From: Urechidicola vernalis
GTDB taxonomy: Bacteria; Bacteroidota; Bacteroidia; Flavobacteriales; Flavobacteriaceae
DNA: 64,000 nucleotides
Assembly: GCF_031846385.1 (NCBI RefSeq)
Contig: NZ_JAVRHV010000001.1
Coordinates: 248,001 to 312,000, forward strand
Reading direction: 5' to 3'
The position numbers and the translations under genes were made by a program. Under the pieces are notes generated by a model. It did no database searches and had not been told where the DNA came from. It saw nothing but the letters and a program-made list of their open reading frames with translations. Positions 9,592 through 16,735 of this stretch are shown here, one piece after another; within the stretch, counting starts at the first letter, position 1; each line of letters opens with the position of its first letter.

Positions 9592-9724
9592 ATGAAAAAA
9601 ATATTTTTAATTGTTGCGAACTGGTCAAACAGTTGAGTACACTCATAATAATGGGGTTTTAACAATTCCAAACCCAGATGCAGGACCTGACGGTTTACAT
9701 GAAGTAATTGAAATTGTATTTTAA
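9592..9724 (+). pseudogene. Remnant of a GH29-like (alpha-L-fucosidase) gene
   Basis: An ATG at 9592 opens a signal-peptide-like start (MKKIFLIVA) that stops after 14 codons. One frame over, ending with TAA at 9722-9724, the bases encode TGQTVEYTHNNGVLTIPNP followed by DGLHEVIEIVF. This ending looks like the C-terminal beta-sandwich tail of GH29 alpha-L-fucosidases and related glycosidases. The two halves are in different frames and the whole catalytic domain is missing, so an internal deletion probably fused the start and end of a former enzyme gene. It sits between the GH116-like gene and the next sulfatase. Confidence 0.6.
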
Positions 9725-9728
9725 TAAA

Positions 9729-11171
9729 ATGAGAAGAAATTTATTCTTTATATCATCATTTGTTTTATGTTTATTGGGTTTTGAAAACCCGATGCTTTCG
9801 CAATCAAATAAACCAAACTTCATTATTTTCTTAACGGATGATCAAGGTTATAATGATGTTGGGGTGTTTGGTTCGCCTAACATAAAGACGCCCAATCTAG
9901 ATGAAATGGCTAAAAAAGGAATGCGATTTACCAATTTTTATGCACAACCTCTTTGTGGTCCATCCAGGGCGGCATTGCTTACGGGGAGCTATCCAATAAG
10001 AATAGCGGAGCCGAATAATGTCAAAAACTTTCACACAAAACTGCATCCAAAAGAACTAACCATTGCAGAAGTATTAAAAACCCAAGGTTATAAAACAGCA
10101 TGCATAGGAAAATGGCATGCAGGTGAAACGCCAGAACAAATACCCTTAAAACAAGGATTTGATTATTATTACGGAACGCCCGAATACAACGGAAATTCAA
10201 AATTAATAGAGCAATCGCCTCATCGAAGCCCCATATTGAGAAATAATGATACGTTGATGGTGATAAATACTGTTGAAGAAATGGGCCAGCTTACAAGTAA
10301 ATACACGAAAGAGGCTAAAAATTTTATCAAGCAAAATAAATCAAATCCATTTTTTCTATATCTATCTCACAATATGCCCCACGTTCCGATAAGTGCTTCC
10401 GAAGAGTTCAGAGGGAAATCTGAAGGAGGACTATATGGAGATGTTATCGAAGAATTGGATTGGAGCATGGGAGCAATTCTAAAGACCTTGAAGGAAGAAG
10501 GCCTTGAAGAAAACACCTTGGTGATTTTCGTTTCGGATAATGGCCCTTGGATTGAAGAAAAAATTGGAGACCATGGAGGCAGTGCATATCCACTTAAAGG
10601 AAGTAAAGCACAAACTTGGGATGGAGGCGTTCGGGTGCCTTGCATTATGCAATGGAAAGGGAAAGTTCAAGAAGGAATAGTAAATAATGAATTGCTGACA
10701 ACAATGGATTTTCTACCAACTTTTTCAGAAATTTCTGGAGCAAAACTTTCAAAAGAAGTAACTATTGATGGAAAAGATTTTAGCGGTGTGCTTTTGAATA
10801 ATGAACAAAGCCAGCATGATCGTTTTTATTATTACGCATACACCCATTTGCAGGCCGTTAGAGACAGTCAATGGAAATTGGTATTACCTCGTTCTAAAAA
10901 ACCTGGGTATATGAAATGGAGAGGAAGAAAAATAGACGCCGTTAAAGAAGTACAACTTTTCAACCTGAAAAACGACAGAGAAGAACAGAACAACATTGCA
11001 GAACAACATCCAGAGAAAGTAAAAGAATTGATGTTATTGATAGAGGAAGGACGTAAAGAGTTAGGTGATCATGATAGCATTGGTGAAGGCGCTCGTTTTT
11101 ATGATTTAGGACCTAAAGATATTAGAATAGAAGAATTTTATAAATGGAAAAATAACTTAAAAGATGAATAG
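9729..11171 (+). CDS. S1-family sulfatase (arylsulfatase A-like)
   Basis: An exported type I sulfatase. The ATG at 9729 gives 480 residues and a normal signal peptide (MRRNLFFIS to LSQS). The longer reading from a TTG at 9708 overlaps the GH29-like remnant and adds seven residues that spoil the signal, so it was not used. From the ATG start, Asp37-Asp38 (LTDDQGY) bind the metal, CGPSR holds Cys76 for formylglycine, GKWHAGE supplies Lys and His, and SDNGPW is the second metal site. The DNG form fits arylsulfatase-like branches that act on galactan or other glycan sulfates. Its last eight bases overlap the start of the mutarotase-like lipoprotein gene. Sugar specificity is unknown. Confidence 0.88.
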   Translation: MRRNLFFISSFVLCLLGFENPMLSQSNKPNFIIFLTDDQGYNDVGVFGSPNIKTPNLDEMAKKGMRFTNFYAQPLCGPSRAALLTGSYPIRIAEPNNVKNFHTKLHPKELTIAEVLKTQGYKTACIGKWHAGETPEQIPLKQGFDYYYGTPEYNGNSKLIEQSPHRSPILRNNDTLMVINTVEEMGQLTSKYTKEAKNFIKQNKSNPFFLYLSHNMPHVPISASEEFRGKSEGGLYGDVIEELDWSMGAILKTLKEEGLEENTLVIFVSDNGPWIEEKIGDHGGSAYPLKGSKAQTWDGGVRVPCIMQWKGKVQEGIVNNELLTTMDFLPTFSEISGAKLSKEVTIDGKDFSGVLLNNEQSQHDRFYYYAYTHLQAVRDSQWKLVLPRSKKPGYMKWRGRKIDAVKEVQLFNLKNDREEQNNIAEQHPEKVKELMLLIEEGRKELGDHDSIGEGARFYDLGPKDIRIEEFYKWKNNLKDE

Positions 11172-11742
11172 ACTAGCAACATTTTTGATAATGATATTTA
11201 TTATCTCATGCCAAACAACAGAGAAGGAAAGCAGTGAAGTGGTAAAGGAAGAATTTAATTGGAAAACAGATGTTGAAAATACAATAAAACAATACGGTCA
11301 TAGAAATTGGATTGTAATAGCAGATAGTGCCTATCCAGTTCAAAGTAATCCTGCAATTAAGACAATTACAATAAATGAAAGTCAAATTGAAACTGTGGAG
11401 TTTGTCAGTAAATTAATTGATAAAGCACCTCATGTACATGCAAATATTTTTATTGATAAAGAAATGGGATATGTTCAAGAAAATGATGCTCCAGGAATTG
11501 AAAAGTATAGATCAAATCTTTTAGATGTGTTAAAAGGAAAGCATACCGAAACCATGTTGCATGAAGTGATTATTCGCGAATTAGATGCTTCAGCAAAATT
11601 ATTTGATATTTTAATTATTAAAACGGATTTAGCCATCCCTTATACTTCAGTGTTTTTTCAATTGGAATGCGGTTATTGGAATGCAGAAGCAGAAAATAAC
11701 ATGAGACAACTTTTAGAAAAGGCTTCATCGAATGAACCCTAA
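11164..11742 (+). CDS. RbsD/FucU-like sugar mutarotase domain lipoprotein
   Basis: A 192-residue protein with a lipobox ending at Cys16 (FIISC), so it should be an envelope lipoprotein. The mature part resembles RbsD/FucU sugar mutarotases: YGHRNWIVIADSAYPVQ (residues 44-60) matches the RbsD segment around its catalytic His and Asp, with His46 and Asp54 separated by eight residues as in RbsD, and IPYTSVFFQ near 166-174 corresponds to the C-terminal PYANxIL strand. Known family members are cytoplasmic and speed the interconversion of sugar anomers for ribose or fucose. An exported version next to exo-glycosidases and sulfatases could equilibrate released sugars before uptake, which is inference. 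It overlaps the preceding sulfatase by eight bases. A 177-base gap follows in which nothing was recognised. Confidence 0.6.
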   Translation: MNRLATFLIMIFIISCQTTEKESSEVVKEEFNWKTDVENTIKQYGHRNWIVIADSAYPVQSNPAIKTITINESQIETVEFVSKLIDKAPHVHANIFIDKEMGYVQENDAPGIEKYRSNLLDVLKGKHTETMLHEVIIRELDASAKLFDILIIKTDLAIPYTSVFFQLECGYWNAEAENNMRQLLEKASSNEP

Positions 11743-11919
11743 TTAATTCTAATCATTTCCAAACTATTCATATTGAAGCATAAAAGAAATACTCATTTGA
11801 CCTCAATTTCCTAGATAATGAACCCTATGACCACCGAAATTGAAAATATATTCAAGAATTTTACAAATGAATATTGAGCGCATTAATGCATCTCATAATT
11901 GAAATGAACACATTAAAAA

Positions 11920-14900
11920 ATGAAATTAAAAAAAGCGCTTTTACTATTAGGAGTAATAAGCATTCAATTAGTTTATAGTCAATCCTTAAATAAGGATTGG
12001 GAAAACGAAAAGGTTACTCAAATAAATAAAGAAGAGCCAAGTGCTACATTGTTTTATGATGACGATTCTGACGATGTAACTTTATTAAACGGAATTTGGG
12101 ATTTTGCTTTTTATAACGATGTTAGTGAAGTGCCGAAAAATATCACTCCAAAAAAATGGGATAAAATTTCAGTACCAGCAGCATGGGAAATGCAAGGGTA
12201 TGGGCAACCTATTTATACAAATATTGTGTATCCATTCGATAAGAATCCACCTTTTATCGCTGGTCAAAATGGTAATCCGGTTGGACTTTATCAAACTACT
12301 TTTACCATTAATGAAACAAGTTTAAAAGAAACTTTTGTAAGATTTGAAAGTGTAGCTTCTGCCTTTTATTTATGGATAAATGGTGAAAAGGTGGGCTACA
12401 GCCAAGACAGTTGGTCTCCAGCCCAATTTATTATTTCTAAATATGTAAAAAAAGGCCAAAATACATTAAAAATGCAAGTGTTTAAATGGAGTGATGGTAG
12501 TTATTTAGAAGACCAAGATGGATGGAGAATGAGTGGTATATTTAGAGATGTGTTTTTAGTTCAAAAGAATGAAGTTCACTTTAAAGATTATTTCGTAACA
12601 ACGCCTCTAACTGAAAATGGGGCAAAGTTTAACCTTTCATTATTTTTGAATAATAGTATAGAATTACCTCTTGATGATTATACATTGTCAATTGAATTAT
12701 TTGATAGCGCTGGGGCAGAAAGAATTAATAAAAAACTTAATATAAGTGAAGCCGTTATTGAATTTAACAAAGAGCTTGAAAACATAAGATTGTGGTCGCA
12801 TGAATCACCTAACCTTTCGTTATTGAAACTAGATTTATTGAAGAACAATAATATTGTTGATCAGATTCAAACGGATATTGGTTTTAGAGAAGTTTCAATA
12901 TCTAAAAATCACGAATTGCTATTAAATGGAGAGCCAATTCTAATTAAAGGTGTTAATGTTATAGAGCACGATCCTATTCATGGAAAGCACATTCCTAGAG
13001 AGCGAATGGAAAAAACATTAAAACTCTTAAAGCAAAACAACATTAATACTGTTAGAACAGCGCACTATCCTGCGTCTCCATACTTTTATAAGCTTTGCGA
13101 TGAATACGGAATGCTTATAATTGATGAAGCCAATGTAGAATCTCATGGCATGAAATATGGCCCAGAATCACTAGCCAAGCAACCAACTTGGCAAAAAGCA
13201 CATGTAGAGCGGATGGAGGCAATGGTGCAAAGAGATAAGAATCATCCAAGTGTTATTATGTGGTCTTTTGGAAATGAAGCAGGCAATGGGATTAACATGA
13301 CAGCAATGCAAAAACGAACTAAAGAAATTGATACCACAAGGCCTACACATTATCATTCTTCAGAAGCACCAATCTCATTTGATACATATGGTGGTGGAAT
13401 TTGGAAAGGTGGTAAAAAGCACAAATTTGGAAGGTATCAATCTGTAGAGGATATGGAGCATATTGGTAAAATGAATTTGGATAAACCATTTTTATTGAAC
13501 GAGTATGCACATGCAATGGGTAACAGTGTTGGGAATTTACAGGAATATATTAATGTTTTTGAGAAGTACCCTGGGCTTATTGGTGGTTGCATTTGGGATT
13601 GGTCTGATCAAGGAATCACCAAAAGTGTTGATGGGAAGTACGGAAGCCAAATACAAGATGTAGCGCAGGCACACGCCGAATGTCTAAAACCTGAAAGCGA
13701 TTATTATTGGGCGTATGGTGGAGATTTTGGTGATACACCAAACGATGGAAATTTTTGTATGAACGGGATTATGATGGCTGATTTAACGGTAACTCCGAAA
13801 ACTATAGAAGTTAAAAAAGCCTATCAGAATATTGCATTTAAATGGGTAGATAGCCAAAAAGGGTTGGTTGAAATTACAAACAAGTATTTTGAGACTAATT
13901 TGAATGCATTCAACTTTGAATGGCAATTATTAGAAAATGGTAAAGAAGTGAAGAAGGGTAATATAACCGTTGCCTTAAAAGCTGGAGAAAAAAATATTTT
14001 TCAGTTGAAATCTTTTGAATTTTCGAGAAACAAAGAAGTTGTACTTCAAATTCAAGCAAAAACCAAAAGTAAAACAGCTTGGGCTGATGCAGGTCATGTC
14101 GCTGCTTGGGAAGAGTTTATGATTGAAGAAGCAAATTTAGAATTCGAAGAAATAAATAGTAAAGAGAAAGTATTAGTTCAAGAAAAAGATAATATGATTA
14201 CCATTGAATTTAATAATGGATATTTAGATTTTGATAAATCCTTAGGTGCCATCACAAAACTTATTAAAAATGGTGAAATAGTGGTCGATGGCAGTTTTGA
14301 TTTGGCATTTACAAGAGCCTATATTGATAATGACAAAAGACCTGAAACCAGAAAAACATGGGATGCTATTGATTTACATAATTTACAAACGACAACTGGA
14401 GATGTGAAATCTGCTATTTTGGATGACAGAATAGTAATTTATGTAAATAAAAAACATCAAACAATTGGACATACCAATGGATTTACAACCCTTGAAAAAT
14501 ATACCATACATGGGAACGGAGTGATAGATATAGATTTGAATGTAGATTATTTGGGAGAAAGAAAGCCATTTACGTTTCCGAGAATTGGTTACGAAATAAA
14601 ATTAAACAAATCTATTTCAGAAAGTACTTGGTATGGAAAAGGCCCAGGTAGTTCTTATAAAGATAGAAACACGGGAATGCAAATGGGAATGTACTCGGCA
14701 GCTATAAATGAGCATTTCGTGAATTATGCACGGCCTCAAGAAAATGGAAATAAATCGGACATTCGTTGGGCACATGTTTCTGATAAAACAGGAAACGGAT
14801 TGAGATTTAAAGGTAGTACTCCATTAAACTTCTCATTTAGAAAATATACAACTAGTCAATTAAATAAGGCAACACATCCTCATCAGCTAAAAGCGAATGA

Positions 14901-15039
14901 TTTTAATATTTTAAATATAGATTTTGATCATGGTGCTCTGGGTAATGGCAGTTGTGGTCCAATACCGATGGAGAAATATTTTAATGATATCTGCGATAAA
15001 AGTTATCGTTTAAGAATGAATTTTAATAATAAGAAATAG
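11920..15039 (+). CDS. GH2 beta-galactosidase, LacZ type, exported
   Basis: A 1039-residue enzyme with a signal peptide (1-21) and the full LacZ layout: N-terminal sugar-binding jelly roll, immunoglobulin-like domains, TIM barrel (about 330-610) and the C-terminal Bgal_small_N-type domain. The acid/base is Glu453 in SFGNEAGNG and the nucleophile is Glu528 in LLNEYAHAMGNS, the same context as in E. coli LacZ. It should release terminal beta-linked galactose from oligosaccharides. GH2 enzymes of this kind act on carrageenan- or agar-derived oligosaccharides in marine Flavobacteria, in keeping with the sulfatases around it. The next sulfatase begins five bases after the stop, so they are cotranscribed. 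The linkage and the need for prior desulfation are not visible. Confidence 0.92.
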   Translation: MKLKKALLLLGVISIQLVYSQSLNKDWENEKVTQINKEEPSATLFYDDDSDDVTLLNGIWDFAFYNDVSEVPKNITPKKWDKISVPAAWEMQGYGQPIYTNIVYPFDKNPPFIAGQNGNPVGLYQTTFTINETSLKETFVRFESVASAFYLWINGEKVGYSQDSWSPAQFIISKYVKKGQNTLKMQVFKWSDGSYLEDQDGWRMSGIFRDVFLVQKNEVHFKDYFVTTPLTENGAKFNLSLFLNNSIELPLDDYTLSIELFDSAGAERINKKLNISEAVIEFNKELENIRLWSHESPNLSLLKLDLLKNNNIVDQIQTDIGFREVSISKNHELLLNGEPILIKGVNVIEHDPIHGKHIPRERMEKTLKLLKQNNINTVRTAHYPASPYFYKLCDEYGMLIIDEANVESHGMKYGPESLAKQPTWQKAHVERMEAMVQRDKNHPSVIMWSFGNEAGNGINMTAMQKRTKEIDTTRPTHYHSSEAPISFDTYGGGIWKGGKKHKFGRYQSVEDMEHIGKMNLDKPFLLNEYAHAMGNSVGNLQEYINVFEKYPGLIGGCIWDWSDQGITKSVDGKYGSQIQDVAQAHAECLKPESDYYWAYGGDFGDTPNDGNFCMNGIMMADLTVTPKTIEVKKAYQNIAFKWVDSQKGLVEITNKYFETNLNAFNFEWQLLENGKEVKKGNITVALKAGEKNIFQLKSFEFSRNKEVVLQIQAKTKSKTAWADAGHVAAWEEFMIEEANLEFEEINSKEKVLVQEKDNMITIEFNNGYLDFDKSLGAITKLIKNGEIVVDGSFDLAFTRAYIDNDKRPETRKTWDAIDLHNLQTTTGDVKSAILDDRIVIYVNKKHQTIGHTNGFTTLEKYTIHGNGVIDIDLNVDYLGERKPFTFPRIGYEIKLNKSISESTWYGKGPGSSYKDRNTGMQMGMYSAAINEHFVNYARPQENGNKSDIRWAHVSDKTGNGLRFKGSTPLNFSFRKYTTSQLNKATHPHQLKANDFNILNIDFDHGALGNGSCGPIPMEKYFNDICDKSYRLRMNFNNKK

Positions 15040-15044
15040 AAGAT

Positions 15045-16433
15045 ATGAAACATGTTATACTAATTTTAAGTGCGCTTTGCTTAATCTTAACGGTTAACTT
15101 GCAAGCACAATCAAAATCGGAGAAACCAAATTTTATCATCATTTTAGCTGATGATTTGGGTTATGGTGATCTGGGTTATACCGGAAGTAAACAAATTAAG
15201 ACACCTCATATTGATGCCTTGGCTAAAGATGGTGTGATTTTTACAGAAGGCTATGTATCTGCTCCAGTTTGTGGTCCTTCAAGGGCGGGATTGATGACTG
15301 GTAAAAACCAAGTGAATTTTGGTTTTGACAACAACCCAATAGTGGATTTACCTCAATTTGATGAAAATTATGTGGGGGTACCTGTAGAAGAAAAAATGCT
15401 CTCGGAACGTTTGACGGAATTAGGTTATGTAAACGGATTAATAGGGAAATGGCATTTGGGTGAAGTAGAAAAATTTCATCCAACCAATAGAGGTTTTCAA
15501 GAGTTTTGGGGGTATTTAGCAGGAGGGCATAATTATTTTCCTGAACCCACAAATAACTCAAGATACAGTAGGCCGATCATTTCTAATTACAAAATACCAC
15601 AACCGATAACATACATCACCGATGATAAGGGAGACGAGTGTGTAGATTTTATTAAACGCCATAAAGATGAACCATTTTTCCTTTATGCCTCATTTAATGC
15701 GCCACATGCCCCTATGCAAGCAACCAAAGAAGATTTAAAGTTATACGAACATATCAAAGATGAAAAACGTCGAACTTATGCGGGAATGGTGCATCGTTTG
15801 GATGTAAATGTTGGACGAATTATGGCTGAATTAAAAAAGCAAGGAATTTATGAAAACACAGTTGTTGTATTTTTAAGTGATAATGGTGGGCCATGCACAA
15901 ATAATGCTTCTATTAACGCTCCTTTTAACGGACAGAAAGGAATCTTATTAGAAGGAGGGATTAGAGTTCCATTCATTATTTCTCATCCAGAAAAACTGAA
16001 AAGAGGTGTTTATAATAAAACCATCACAGCGCTAGATTTAACACCAACTTTTGTCGCTTTAGCAGGCGGGTCAATTGATGAGGAAGATAAGTTAGACGGT
16101 ATTAATATTTATCCATATATCACACAAAAAATTAACGGGAATCCACATGAAACTTTAATGTGGAGGTTTACAATTAGTGCAGGAATCCGGAAAGGAAACT
16201 GGAAATTAGTTCGTTTACCAGATCGTTTACCACTCTTGTTTAATATAGATAAAGATCCGTCAGAACAACATAACGTGGCAAGCGAGAATTGGGATATGGT
16301 TTCAGAATTATTAAAGGAATTAGGAGATTGGGATGTTTCTGCTCCTCAAGTATTGTATTTGGAAGGAAACCCTTGGCGAAGAAATCAGGTGGACTTGTAT
16401 GACAGGGATTACCAATTAGAACAACAGAAATAA
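15045..16433 (+). CDS. S1-family sulfatase (arylsulfatase-like)
   Basis: A 462-residue exported sulfatase with a signal peptide of about 22 residues. Motifs in order: Asp36-Asp37 (LADDLGYGDLG), CGPSR with Cys76 as formylglycine, GKWHLGE, NAPHAP and SDNGGPC as the second metal site. The protein resembles the sulfatase at 24582-25964 in nearly every motif, so the two are paralogues of one subfamily. It directly follows the GH2 beta-galactosidase (five bases), which suggests stepwise desulfation and cleavage of the same oligosaccharide. The stop is followed after four bases by the truncated lipoprotein remnant. Confidence 0.9.
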   Translation: MKHVILILSALCLILTVNLQAQSKSEKPNFIIILADDLGYGDLGYTGSKQIKTPHIDALAKDGVIFTEGYVSAPVCGPSRAGLMTGKNQVNFGFDNNPIVDLPQFDENYVGVPVEEKMLSERLTELGYVNGLIGKWHLGEVEKFHPTNRGFQEFWGYLAGGHNYFPEPTNNSRYSRPIISNYKIPQPITYITDDKGDECVDFIKRHKDEPFFLYASFNAPHAPMQATKEDLKLYEHIKDEKRRTYAGMVHRLDVNVGRIMAELKKQGIYENTVVVFLSDNGGPCTNNASINAPFNGQKGILLEGGIRVPFIISHPEKLKRGVYNKTITALDLTPTFVALAGGSIDEEDKLDGINIYPYITQKINGNPHETLMWRFTISAGIRKGNWKLVRLPDRLPLLFNIDKDPSEQHNVASENWDMVSELLKELGDWDVSAPQVLYLEGNPWRRNQVDLYDRDYQLEQQK

Positions 16434-16437
16434 AAAA

Positions 16438-16530
16438 ATGCATTTTCGAAATATCATCATAATTCTAAGCGTAATTTTATTTACCTATTGCGGTAAATCA
16501 ATTGAAAAATTTAAACCTGGAGAACTTTGA
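16438..16530 (+). pseudogene. Truncated lipoprotein gene start (remnant)
   Basis: A 30-codon frame begins four bases after the sulfatase stop: MHFRNIIIILSVILFTYCGK, then SIEKFKPGEL and TGA. It has a complete lipoprotein signal with the lipobox ending in Cys18 but no mature domain. This is best read as the 5' end of a former lipoprotein gene whose body was deleted; a genuine tiny lipoprotein cannot be ruled out. Confidence 0.5.
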
Positions 16531-16735
16531 TTAGATAAATTAAATGGCATAGTGAGTGGAGTCTTGAGTAAGAGTTTATTAGAAATAAGTGGGTTTTCTA
16601 TTATTTGTTCAGTTAGTCTTTTTTATGCCATTAATCAGTTCTATTTGTGTCATAAAAATCGCTATGCTTTGGTTAATTTTCGGCTCAATTAGATAGTCAA
16701 AATTGAACAAACTAAAATCACACAATTAGCATAGA
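16531..16735. other. Intergenic stretch before the second GH2 gene
   Basis: About 200 bases without a convincing gene, between the truncated lipoprotein frame and the GH2 lipoprotein gene. All frames hold short stops. The segment contains TATGCTTTGG near 16663, loosely similar to the Bacteroidota -7 promoter box, and a pair of seven-base inverted copies (CTATGCT and AGCATAG) near 16663 and 16729. It may be decayed coding DNA plus a promoter for the GH2 gene. Confidence 0.3.

Noticed and set aside
9708..9728. Upstream TTG start for the sulfatase at 9729
   Set aside because: It lies inside the GH29-like remnant and would place charged residues before an otherwise normal signal peptide.
11743..11919. 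Possible small gene (ATG at 11818) between the mutarotase-like lipoprotein and GH2
   Set aside because: Only 19 codons, no signal, no motif; treated as non-coding.
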